Shown here piece by piece: positions 1 to 5,539 of a stretch of DNA of 5,539 bases. Every line of letters begins with the position of its first letter. Within the stretch, counting starts at the first letter, position 1. A model generated the notes under the pieces. That model was not told where the DNA came from and did no database searches. It worked only from the letters and a program-made list of their open reading frames with translations. Location of the stretch: positions 1 through 5,539 of the forward strand of contig RYWC01000052.1 in the NCBI GenBank assembly GCA_003979335.1, written 5' to 3'. This stretch comes from Clostridia bacterium. Its GTDB lineage: Bacteria > Bacillota_A > Clostridia > Christensenellales > Borkfalkiaceae. Position numbers and translations under genes: made by a program.

Positions 1-409
1 AAAACAATCAGGCGGAAACGTTTTATACGATACTTTTTACGGCGCGGTTATAGCCGTAACTGTAGCCGGAGGCTTTATAGCGTTTTTTTACGTTGTCGCA
101 AATTTCTGCGCTGACTTTTCCTTATTCTATCCTTTTGAAGCATTTTTAAATCTTTTTCTGGACGGACAAACTTCCTCAGCGCTTTGCCTCGGTCTTGTGG
201 AAGCAACAACAGGTTGCCGCGGACTTGCCGCCGCAGGAGGAAAACTGCAAATTGCGCTTGCAGGCTTTCTTATAACTTTCGGCGGAGTTTCAATACTTCT
301 GCAACAATTAAGCTATCTTGTTAAGGCAGGCGTTAAACCTTTAAAATTTATATGCGTTAAGTTTGTTCAGGGTATTTTATGTTTCTTAGTGTTGCTTTTG
401 ATAGCATAA
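1..409 (+). CDS. ylbJ: YlbJ/SpoVV-like sporulation integral membrane protein (3' part only)
   Basis: The gene runs in from the left edge; the open frame starts at base 2 and shows the last 135 residues, ending at TAA 407-409. The fragment is strongly hydrophobic: a membrane segment near residues 14-40 (AVIAVTVAGGFIAFFYVV), a Gate/nucleoside-recognition-type motif LGLVEATTG near residues 62-70, then ALAGFLITFGGVSILLQQLSYL and a final helix ending in LLLIA. The E-x-T-x-G motif followed by FGG-S-x-x-x-Q matches my recollection of the C-terminus of YlbJ, renamed SpoVV in Bacillus subtilis, where this mother-cell protein is needed for dipicolinic acid movement into the forespore. Nearby coaD and rsmD support the call, since ylbJ follows those genes in Bacillus, although here it faces them. 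The GTG at 197 is internal and is not a start. Other Gate-domain proteins such as SpmA/SpmB are the main alternative. Confidence 0.75.
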   Translation, partial: KQSGGNVLYDTFYGAVIAVTVAGGFIAFFYVVANFCADFSLFYPFEAFLNLFLDGQTSSALCLGLVEATTGCRGLAAAGGKLQIALAGFLITFGGVSILLQQLSYLVKAGVKPLKFICVKFVQGILCFLVLLLIA

Positions 410-432
410 ATACACAATTGCCCCCAACATAT

Positions 433-467
433 GCTTGATTTAACGCATTTTTTACGCGTCAATAAGC
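433..467. other. imperfect hairpin in the convergent 3' gap
   Basis: GCTT (433-436), ATT (438-440) and ACGC (443-446) can pair with GCGT (456-459), AAT (461-463) and AAGC (464-467). This leaves one bulged G, a small internal loop and a nine-base T-rich loop. The structure sits between the converging ylbJ-like and pheA genes and covers the pheA stop codon. Neither strand has a T-run directly after the stem, so it is not a standard intrinsic terminator. It may still slow or end transcription in both directions, or stabilise mRNA 3' ends. No better terminator is visible in the 49-base gap. Confidence 0.3.
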
Positions 468-1259
468 CCCCAAAAGTTTATAAGATTTTGCCGAATTTTC
501 AACACACTTCAAAACTTTTCTTACGCCCGAAAGAGAATAATCCCCTTCGACCTCTATAAAAAATCTATACTCGCCGACACTGCCTTTTATTGGTCTTGAC
601 TGAATTTTCGTCATATTTAGTCCGCCCGCACGCATAGGTTCCAAAATATCGAGTAACGCTCCAGAAACGTGGCTGCAAGTCACCGAAAAGAAGATTTTAG
701 ACGATTTTTTTTCACTATCAGCACAGCCGCGTACAACAAGAAGAAAGTGCGTAAAGTTATTTACACAATCCGCAATATTCTTATCAGAGAGGGTAATCCC
801 CTCTCTTTTAATGTGCGCCCCGACTATTGCCGCGTCGCTAAGCGTTTTAATATTTTCAAGGCTTGCCGCCGTTGACGAAGCAGGAACCAGCTTCGCGCAC
901 GGAAAATGTTTACGCAAATAGTCGGAACATTGCGCCAAAGGCTGTTCGTGCGAATATATGTGCGAAATACCGCCCATATCCGCTCCGCTTAGCATCGCGA
1001 GTCTGTGGTCTATAGGCAGTACCGTTTCCTCAGATGCGAAGACACCGCAAGTATTTTGTAAAAGGTCTATATTTTGCAGAACGGCTCCGTTTAAGCTGTT
1101 CTCTATAGGCAAAACCGCACAGTCGCATTCGCCGCTTTTTAGTGACGACATCACGTCAAAAAAATTTGCGCAAGCTTTGTATGAGGCTTCGGGACGAAAT
1201 TTCATGGCGGCAAGACCGCTGTAACTCCCCTCAGGTCCAAGATAAGCTACAATTTCCAT
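459..1259 (-). CDS. pheA: prephenate dehydratase, monofunctional, with C-terminal ACT domain
   Basis: Cytosolic enzyme that decarboxylates and dehydrates prephenate to phenylpyruvate, the committed step to phenylalanine. At 266 residues it has the usual length for a free-standing dehydratase and carries no chorismate mutase domain, so that activity must be encoded elsewhere. Visible family motifs are YLGPEGSYS (6-14), PIENSLNGAV (51-60), SHEQPLAQC (103-111) and STAAS (129-133). The catalytic TRF motif reads T-H-F (170-172). The ACT domain follows from about residue 187, with GALL (200-203), QSRP (220-223) where ESRP is usual, and EYRFFIEVEG (230-239). ATG 1259 lies one base after the DAHP synthase stop (TAA-A-ATG), with AAGGTG at 1264-1269 as ribosome binding site inside the upstream gene, so translation is probably coupled. 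It is the last gene of the operon. The two motif changes might alter activity or phenylalanine feedback, but overall conservation argues for a working enzyme. Confidence 0.95.
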   Translation of the reverse strand: MEIVAYLGPEGSYSGLAAMKFRPEASYKACANFFDVMSSLKSGECDCAVLPIENSLNGAVLQNIDLLQNTCGVFASEETVLPIDHRLAMLSGADMGGISHIYSHEQPLAQCSDYLRKHFPCAKLVPASSTAASLENIKTLSDAAIVGAHIKREGITLSDKNIADCVNNFTHFLLVVRGCADSEKKSSKIFFSVTCSHVSGALLDILEPMRAGGLNMTKIQSRPIKGSVGEYRFFIEVEGDYSLSGVRKVLKCVENSAKSYKLLGAY

Positions 1260-1260
1260 T

Positions 1261-2283
1261 TTACACCTTATCGGCTATATCCAAAATAAGCCTTTCCGTA
1301 TCGCTCCAACCGAGACAGGGGTCTGTTATAGATTTACCGAAAATCTTATCCTCTGCCTGACAGCCCTCTTCAAGAAAACTTTCTATCATAAACCCTTTCA
1401 CAATATTTTTGAAACAGCTGTCGTACAGGCGGTTTTGCATTACCTCTTCGCAAATTCTTATCTGCTGTCTGTACTTTTTACCACTGTTTGAATGATTTGC
1501 GTCTATTATAATTGCAGGATTGGCAACGCCGGCTTTTTCGTAGCCCTCGGCAACCTGCATAACGGTTTCGTAGTGAAAATTGGGTATATCGTTCCCGTAT
1601 CCGTCCACAGCTCCGCGCAGAATAGAGTGCGCAAGCGGATTGCCCTGAGTTTTTACTTGCCAGCCGTTAAGTTTGAATACCTGACCGCTTTGCGCCGCAA
1701 AAACAGAATTTAAAAGCACTGTGACTGAGCCGCTCATCGGATTTTTAACCCCCACGGCAACGTCAATACCGCTTGCAACCTGTCTGTGCATCTGATTCTC
1801 GCTACTGCGCGCGCCGACAGCTATATAGGAAAGCAGGTCTTCTACATAATAAATATTTTCAGGATAAAGCATTTCGTCAGCCGCAGTAAGACCGCTTGCT
1901 TCTATGGATTTGATGTTAAGGTTTCTTATTGCATAAATGCCTTTTAAAATATCTTCCGATTTTGACGGGTCGGGCTGGGAAAACATTCCTTTATAACCAA
2001 CGCCCCTTGTCCTCGGCTTATTGGTATAAATTCTGGGGACAAGCACAAGCTTTTCCTTAACTTTTTCGTTCAGCCGTCCGAGTCTTTCAACATATTTCAA
2101 AACGGGCTTTGCTTCATGCGCGGAACAAGGACCCACAATTACAAGAAGTTTGTCGCTTTCGCCCGTGATAACTTTTTTCACTAACCCGTCGCGTTCGGCT
2201 TTAATTTTTTTCAAGCTTTCGGAAAGCGGAGTTTTATCGACTATTTCTTCAGCCGAAGGTATTTCAATTTGTTTTTCAAACAT
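1261..2283 (-). CDS. aroF: 3-deoxy-7-phosphoheptulonate (DAHP) synthase, type I AroFGH class
   Basis: Condenses phosphoenolpyruvate and erythrose 4-phosphate to DAHP, the first step of the shikimate pathway. The 340 residues match the AroF/G/H class in length. Motifs in order: GPCSAH (51-56, with the metal-ligand Cys53), KPRTRGVGYKG (89-99), GARSSENQMHRQVASG (157-172), GNPLAHSILRG (214-224), DANHSN (261-266, metal-ligand His264), MIES (299-302, Glu301) and SITD (318-321, Asp321), so all four expected metal ligands are present. ATG 2283 overlaps the end of coaD by eight bases, with GGAG at 2291-2294 seven bases upstream. Prephenate dehydratase follows after a single base, making a first-step plus phenylalanine-branch pair. 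The AroF, AroG and AroH paralogues differ in which amino acid inhibits them. The sequence does not settle this; pairing with pheA hints at phenylalanine sensitivity, but that is inference. The symbol marks the family, not the inhibitor type. Confidence 0.95.
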   Translation of the reverse strand: MFEKQIEIPSAEEIVDKTPLSESLKKIKAERDGLVKKVITGESDKLLVIVGPCSAHEAKPVLKYVERLGRLNEKVKEKLVLVPRIYTNKPRTRGVGYKGMFSQPDPSKSEDILKGIYAIRNLNIKSIEASGLTAADEMLYPENIYYVEDLLSYIAVGARSSENQMHRQVASGIDVAVGVKNPMSGSVTVLLNSVFAAQSGQVFKLNGWQVKTQGNPLAHSILRGAVDGYGNDIPNFHYETVMQVAEGYEKAGVANPAIIIDANHSNSGKKYRQQIRICEEVMQNRLYDSCFKNIVKGFMIESFLEEGCQAEDKIFGKSITDPCLGWSDTERLILDIADKV

Positions 2284-2764
2284 TTTTCTGCTCCAAAATT
2301 TTTAGTAAAGTGTCAAAAATTTTATCGGGGATATAGCTTTTATAATCTTTTTTAAATTTTACCGAGTTTTTGACAAGAGAAGAGCTTATATGCAAAACTT
2401 CCTGTTCTGCCGGAATATAAATGGTTACTATTTCGCCGTAAAGCTTTTTACTTGCGAAATGATTGGCGTTTTCATACTCGAAGTCGACCGTATTTCTGAC
2501 GCCGCGCACATAAAACGGAGTATTTACTTTCCGCAAAAGGTCAACAGCCGCCCCGTCGAAAGTAATTATCTCTACTCTTTTATCATTATCGAAAAGCTTA
2601 TTTAAAAGCAAAATGCGCTCATCCATAGTCAATAAAGGAGTTTTATCGGGATTGACCATTACGGCGACAACCACCCCGTCAAAAATCTGTAAACATTTTT
2701 CTATGACAGACAAATGCCCCACTGTGGGTGGGTCAAACGTCCCTGAAAATACACATTTTTTCAT
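2276..2764 (-). CDS. coaD: phosphopantetheine adenylyltransferase (CoaD)
   Basis: Transfers AMP from ATP to 4'-phosphopantetheine to give dephospho-CoA, the penultimate step of coenzyme A synthesis. From ATG 2764 the protein has 162 residues, the normal CoaD size. It opens with the nucleotidyltransferase signature GTFDPPTVGH (8-17), followed by NPDKTPLLTMDER (38-50), RGVRNTVDFEYE (87-98) and the ATP-loop motif ISSSLVK (126-132). The frame stays open upstream to an ATG at 2788, but that start would add eight residues (MSAIWKNK) before the conserved N-terminus and overlap rsmD by 23 bases. ATG 2764 has GGAAG six bases upstream and sits one base after the rsmD stop (TAA-A-ATG). The usual QMAxMN stretch after DFEYE reads ENANHFASKKL here, a modest divergence. 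The rsmD-coaD order is widespread in Firmicutes. Confidence 0.96.
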   Translation of the reverse strand: MKKCVFSGTFDPPTVGHLSVIEKCLQIFDGVVVAVMVNPDKTPLLTMDERILLLNKLFDNDKRVEIITFDGAAVDLLRKVNTPFYVRGVRNTVDFEYENANHFASKKLYGEIVTIYIPAEQEVLHISSSLVKNSVKFKKDYKSYIPDKIFDTLLKILEQKNV

Positions 2765-2765
2765 T

Positions 2766-3305
2766 TTATTCTTCCATATCGCTGACAAAAAAGTTAATAT
2801 ACGTTTTACCGTATTTTCTTTCGTCGATTTTATTCAGTCCGTGAACTTTACCTGTAAAACTTCTATCGCTTTCAAAGACAGCTATACCGTCCGTTTCAAG
2901 CAACTTGTTCTTGCCTATTATTTCAAGCGACTTTTCGCCGAAATCAGATTTATACGGTGGGTCGATAAATATCACGCCGAATTTTTTTACCGACAAAAGG
3001 CAAGATAAATAATCCATATTGGTAACTGCAAAATTGGTTTCCTTTATACGCTTTAAATTGCTTTTCAACACAGCTATGCTTTCCTTGGAAACGTCATTAA
3101 AATGAACGTAAGCAGCTCCGCGCGAAATACATTCCATACCTAAATTACCGCTTCCGCAAAAAAGGTCTAAAACTGTGCCGCCCGATATTTTACCGTACAA
3201 AATATTGAAAAGACTTTCCTTTACCCTGTCAGCCGTAGGACGGATATCCGTTCCGTCAAACACGGCGAGCTTCATACCCCTGTACTTACCGCTTATTATT
3301 CTCAT
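2766..3305 (-). CDS. rsmD: 16S rRNA (guanine(966)-N(2))-methyltransferase RsmD
   Basis: SAM-dependent enzyme that methylates G966 (E. coli numbering) of 16S rRNA in the small ribosomal subunit. The 179 residues match the family in length. Motifs seen are MRIISGKYRG at the N-terminus, IRPTADRVKESLFN (21-34), the SAM-binding loop DLFCGSGNLGME (47-58), the acidic motif II position in HFND (68-71), and the N6/N2-methylase catalytic motif DPPY (115-118). RKYGKTYINFF (163-173) fits the conserved C-terminal strand. Its ATG overlaps the stop of the upstream membrane-protein gene in an ATGA junction. The upstream sequence is A/G rich (AAAGAAAAAAGAA) without a clear Shine-Dalgarno core, so expression probably depends on coupling. 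It is followed after one base by coaD, a common pairing. Confidence 0.96.
   Translation of the reverse strand: MRIISGKYRGMKLAVFDGTDIRPTADRVKESLFNILYGKISGGTVLDLFCGSGNLGMECISRGAAYVHFNDVSKESIAVLKSNLKRIKETNFAVTNMDYLSCLLSVKKFGVIFIDPPYKSDFGEKSLEIIGKNKLLETDGIAVFESDRSFTGKVHGLNKIDERKYGKTYINFFVSDMEE
2771..2775 (-). promoter_or_regulatory. ribosome binding site GGAAG that decides the coaD start
   Basis: GGAAG on the minus strand ends six bases before ATG 2764. It lies inside the last codons of rsmD. It supports the internal ATG over the upstream ATG at 2788, and fits termination-reinitiation coupling between rsmD and coaD. Confidence 0.6.
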
Positions 3306-4012
3306 TTCTTTTTTCTTTTAGCCTTGCTCTCCTCGGCTTTGGCTATAATTTCCTGCCGCTTCTTTTCCTTATTTGCTCCCCATACATAAGCCGCCGTATG
3401 AACTGCCGTCAAAGGCACTATCCATACAAGATTGAGAATTACGGGCAGGTTCAACATTTTAAAAGGATAGTAAGCCCAACCAAAAACATACATCATTATA
3501 AATTCGCAAACCTGATTGTGATAAGCCGATTCTATTATAAGAATTATGACCATTGGAACACAGCTTATCAATGCCGTTAAAATGCCCTTAACTAAGGCAT
3601 ATTCCCCTACATACAGCTTTGAGCGCAAGTCGGAAGAGTTTAGTTTACGCTTGTTTGTGTTTGCGATTTTCTTTTTATACGAAGTTACTCCGTTCTGTCT
3701 TCCGAATATAACATAAGCCGCAATAAGAAGAGCTTCGCCTACTATAAGAATCAGAATTTTAAGCCCGACATCCTCTTTTCCTACCATACCTATAAAGCTG
3801 AATATTGTAGCGCTTAATATCATCATAAGCATTAAAGGAAACGCCGCGCCTGCAAGCAAATCCCTGAACTCCAAAAACGCTTTTTTGCGCTTCTCTTCCC
3901 CGGTGAATTTAGGCCTTGGCGGCGTTTCAGACTTTTCATTCTCGTTTCCGTAAACGCCGTCCAGCATTTCAAGCTGTTCTAACTCTTCCGTATTTTCTGT
4001 TGATTTTTGCAA
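3302..4012 (-). CDS. multi-pass membrane protein of unknown function
   Basis: I do not recognise a family. From the chosen TTG start the protein has 236 residues. A hydrophilic, acid-rich N-terminal stretch of about 45 residues (STENTEELEQLEMLDG) is followed by two membrane helices, roughly residues 54-77 and 83-104. A strongly basic loop (YKKKIANTNKRKL) comes next, then a third helix near 140-161, a hydrophobic Trp/Tyr-rich stretch FIMMYVFGWAYYPF near 172-185 that may lie at the interface or form a helix, a helix near 192-212, and a Lys-rich tail ending KRKKK. The positive-inside rule puts both ends and the basic loop in the cytoplasm. The start is uncertain. The frame stays open to a TTG at 4114 and holds ATGs at 4102 and 4096, but these lie inside the cyclo-ligase gene; TTG 4012 follows its stop by one base, and ATG 3967 is another option. 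None has a strong ribosome binding site. The stop overlaps rsmD by four bases. Confidence 0.75.
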   Translation of the reverse strand: MQKSTENTEELEQLEMLDGVYGNENEKSETPPRPKFTGEEKRKKAFLEFRDLLAGAAFPLMLMMILSATIFSFIGMVGKEDVGLKILILIVGEALLIAAYVIFGRQNGVTSYKKKIANTNKRKLNSSDLRSKLYVGEYALVKGILTALISCVPMVIILIIESAYHNQVCEFIMMYVFGWAYYPFKMLNLPVILNLVWIVPLTAVHTAAYVWGANKEKKRQEIIAKAEESKAKRKKK

Positions 4013-4013
4013 A

Positions 4014-4559
4014 TCATTCTGTTTCTTTTCGTTGTTTTTCAAACCTGTAAATCCCCTTTTCCGTAAGAAATTCGTCAATAGGCTCGTCCCATACATCCTC
4101 ATTAAAATCTTCAATTTGGAAAGAATAGCCCAAGCCCACTTTTAAAGTCCATCTGTTTTTTAAAAATCTGTCGTAAAACCCCTTTCCGTAACCTATGCGA
4201 TAGCCTTTTAAATTTACCGCAAGAAGCGGAATAACCGTAACGTCTATATCGCCTAAATAGGCTTGTCCGACAGGCTCGTCAATTCCAAAAGCGCCTTTTT
4301 CGGTTTGTCCGTAAGCAACCGCGACAATGTTTTCGCCCTCGACGCGCGGCAGATAAACTTTTTTACCTTCGGCTAAGAGAGCGGATATTATCCCCGAAGT
4401 GTCGGCTTCGCAGTTAAAGCTATTATAAATGAAAAAACTGGTATAGCCTGAGTATGCAGACATAAACCCGTGCAGGATAACTTCATCCGCATAATCTCTT
4501 TGTACGCCCTGAAAATATCTTCTTTTTACTTTTAATTTATGCCTTAATTCATCTTTCAT
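4014..4559 (-). CDS. 5-formyltetrahydrofolate cyclo-ligase
   Basis: ATP-dependent cytosolic enzyme (5,10-methenyltetrahydrofolate synthetase; also called Fau/YgfA or YqgN) that converts 5-formyl-THF to 5,10-methenyl-THF and so returns a storage or inhibitory folate to one-carbon metabolism. The 181 residues fit the family. Seen in order are the basic N-terminal helix RHKLKVKRRYF (6-16), F-N-C-E-A-D-T (48-54) with the conserved glutamate, KVYLPRV (67-73), FGIDEP (91-96), and the hallmark nucleotide/folate-binding stretch GYRIGYGKGFYDRFL (119-133). A typical C-terminus follows: DEPIDEFLTEKGIYRF (158-173). The ATG overlaps the 3' end of the alanine racemase gene by 11 bases, and the upstream sequence (AAGCGAAAGAATTT) offers only a weak purine-rich binding site, so coupled translation is likely. 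The next gene begins about one base after its TGA. Confidence 0.95.
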   Translation of the reverse strand: MKDELRHKLKVKRRYFQGVQRDYADEVILHGFMSAYSGYTSFFIYNSFNCEADTSGIISALLAEGKKVYLPRVEGENIVAVAYGQTEKGAFGIDEPVGQAYLGDIDVTVIPLLAVNLKGYRIGYGKGFYDRFLKNRWTLKVGLGYSFQIEDFNEDVWDEPIDEFLTEKGIYRFEKQRKETE

Positions 4560-5523
4560 AAATTCTTTCGCTTCTTTTCGTGACAGACGTCAGGACCTCA
4601 TAAGGTATAGTTTTTGCAAGCCTCGCGTATTCGTCGGCGTCGGACATAACGCAAATCATACTACCGCCGCTGTTGCTCACAAATGCGTCCATACACAGCG
4701 TTTTTTCGCCGAGCGGCACCCCCCTTAAAAATCCGTCAGCGTATCCCAAGCGGTACACGCTTAAATCGCCGTAGTTTCTGTCTGCAAAATTGTAACCTAT
4801 TCCGCCGCCTATAAACTTCGTCTGCTGAACCCTGCGCGCATATACTTTAAGCGCAGGTCTGAAACCAACAGAAGAGAAACCGCCCGGCGCATAACCGTAT
4901 AAAAGAATTCCGCAACGAACGCCGTCTTTTAAGAACGCGCCGCCCCTAAGCAGTCCTCCGCTCGATGATAGATGCCCATATATGTTGGAGTTTCGAGCCT
5001 TCACTATATTTTCGGCACGGTTAAAAAGCGAAAGCTGTTTCAGGCTTGCTGAAGTATTTTCGGGCGCGTAAAGGTGCGAATATATGCTTATAATACTTTC
5101 ACAGTCGAGCGCGTCTAAAACCCCGTCAAGTTCTCCTATATTACAGCCAGCCCTGTTCATACCAGTATTTACTTTAATGTGACAGGGACTGCCGCCGACA
5201 AGTTTTGCCGTAGCTTTTGAGTTTACCGTCATTTCAAGCGAATAGCTTTTACAGCGGTCGGCGTCCGCGCTATCGAGCGGCGGCGTAAATACCATTATCG
5301 GTTTACTTATACCTGCCACGCGGAGCGCCACTCCTTCATCCGCAATTGCAACGCAAAAACCGTCCGCCAAATCTTCAATCGCGCGCGAAACCTCCTCCGC
5401 GCCGTGCCCGTAAGCGTCAGCCTTTACAACCGCGTAAAATTTTCTGCCGCCGATGAGCGAGCGCACCTTTAATGCGTTGTGCCTTACAGCGCAAAGGTCA
5501 ATAACAGAAAGCGTTTTTTGCAT
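4549..5523 (-). CDS. alr: alanine racemase, compact C-terminal domain
   Basis: PLP enzyme interconverting L- and D-alanine to supply D-alanine for peptidoglycan. The N-terminal barrel shows IDL (8-10), AVVKADAYGHG (31-41) with the PLP-binding Lys34, IKVNTGMNRAG (116-126) with the Lys117/Arg124 pair, YSH (148-150), GHLSSSGG (183-190) and GVRCGILLYG (201-210), whose Arg203 is expected to contact the PLP ring nitrogen. The C-terminal domain has GYADG (260-264) with the second catalytic base Tyr261, CMD (277-279) and TIPYEVLTS (305-313). At 324 residues it is shorter than the usual 360-390. About 14 residues are missing between GYADG and CMD and about 20 between CMD and TIPYE, though all recognisable catalytic positions remain. 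ATG 5523 places IDL where the family expects it. No Shine-Dalgarno is visible before it. It is the first gene of the array that can be seen. A racemase with a different amino acid substrate is a less likely alternative. Confidence 0.93.
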   Translation of the reverse strand: MQKTLSVIDLCAVRHNALKVRSLIGGRKFYAVVKADAYGHGAEEVSRAIEDLADGFCVAIADEGVALRVAGISKPIMVFTPPLDSADADRCKSYSLEMTVNSKATAKLVGGSPCHIKVNTGMNRAGCNIGELDGVLDALDCESIISIYSHLYAPENTSASLKQLSLFNRAENIVKARNSNIYGHLSSSGGLLRGGAFLKDGVRCGILLYGYAPGGFSSVGFRPALKVYARRVQQTKFIGGGIGYNFADRNYGDLSVYRLGYADGFLRGVPLGEKTLCMDAFVSNSGGSMICVMSDADEYARLAKTIPYEVLTSVTKRSERIYER

Positions 5524-5529
5524 AAATAC

Positions 5530-5535
5530 ATTATA
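5530..5535 (-). promoter_or_regulatory. possible -10 promoter box (TATAAT) before alr
   Basis: The minus strand reads GTCATATAATGTATTTATG up to the alr start, containing a perfect TATAAT. Only six bases separate it from the ATG. If used, transcription would begin at or next to the A of the start codon, giving a leaderless mRNA; this fits the absence of a Shine-Dalgarno sequence. The -35 region would lie beyond the window edge, and the AT-rich setting makes a chance match plausible. Confidence 0.4.
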
Positions 5536-5539
5536 TGAC

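Noticed and set aside
197..409. A separate 70-residue gene starting at GTG 197.
   Set aside because: The same frame is open to the left edge and reads as continuous membrane protein, so the GTG is an internal valine codon.
669..1713. Several 68-88 codon plus-strand open frames opposite pheA and DAHP synthase.
   Set aside because: They are antisense to well-conserved enzymes and show no protein-like features.
2276..2300. A possible T-box, attenuator or leader peptide before the aromatic amino acid genes.
   Set aside because: The DAHP synthase start overlaps coaD, so there is no untranslated leader to hold such an element.
2765..2788. Upstream ATG start for coaD at 2788.
   Set aside because: It adds eight residues before the conserved N-terminus and overlaps rsmD; ATG 2764 has a well-placed GGAAG.
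2613..3008. A 131-codon plus-strand open frame opposite coaD and rsmD.
   Set aside because: It lies wholly antisense to two strongly conserved genes, spans their junction, has no ribosome binding site I can see and resembles no known protein.
4013..4114. N-terminal extension of the membrane protein back to TTG 4114.
   Set aside because: These bases encode the conserved C-terminus of the cyclo-ligase in another frame; a 102-base overlap would be out of line with every other junction here.
1..5539. CRISPR arrays, transposases, tRNA or rRNA genes, toxin-antitoxin or defence genes.
   Set aside because: I found no repeats, inverted-repeat ends or RNA-gene signatures, and coding sequence fills nearly the whole window.

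Overview
The window looks like chromosomal housekeeping DNA from an endospore-forming (or formerly spore-forming) low-to-mid GC Firmicute, most likely a Clostridia-type gut anaerobe. The evidence is the rsmD-coaD pair close to a YlbJ/SpoVV-like sporulation membrane protein, a grouping also seen in Bacillus (ylbH-ylbI-ylbJ), together with AGG-type ribosome binding sites. The taxonomic call is inference from gene families and gene order. No marker in the window fixes the genus.

Layout. Bases 1-409 (plus strand) carry the 3' end of the YlbJ/SpoVV-like gene. After a 49-base convergent gap, everything else is one tightly packed minus-strand array, read from right to left: alanine racemase (5523-4549), 5-formyltetrahydrofolate cyclo-ligase (4559-4014), an unrecognised multi-pass membrane protein (about 4012-3302), rsmD (3305-2766), coaD (2764-2276), DAHP synthase (2283-1261) and monofunctional prephenate dehydratase (1259-459). 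Every junction is either an overlap of 4-11 bases or a single spacer base, so the seven genes are almost certainly one transcription unit with coupled translation. A TATAAT box lies six bases before the racemase start codon, at the right edge of the window.

How the genes fit together. Alr supplies D-alanine for peptidoglycan. The cyclo-ligase returns 5-formyl-THF to the active folate pool. RsmD methylates 16S rRNA. CoaD makes dephospho-CoA. DAHP synthase opens the shikimate pathway and prephenate dehydratase commits prephenate to phenylalanine. This is a mixed growth-related operon, not a single pathway; only the last two genes form an obvious pathway pair.

I see no mobile element, CRISPR array, RNA gene, riboswitch or defence system, and no convincing undescribed system. 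The points worth a second look are the atypical residues in the prephenate dehydratase (THF for TRF, QSRP for ESRP), the shortened C-terminal domain of the racemase, the possible leaderless start of the operon, the unidentified membrane protein, and the opposed orientation of the sporulation gene.
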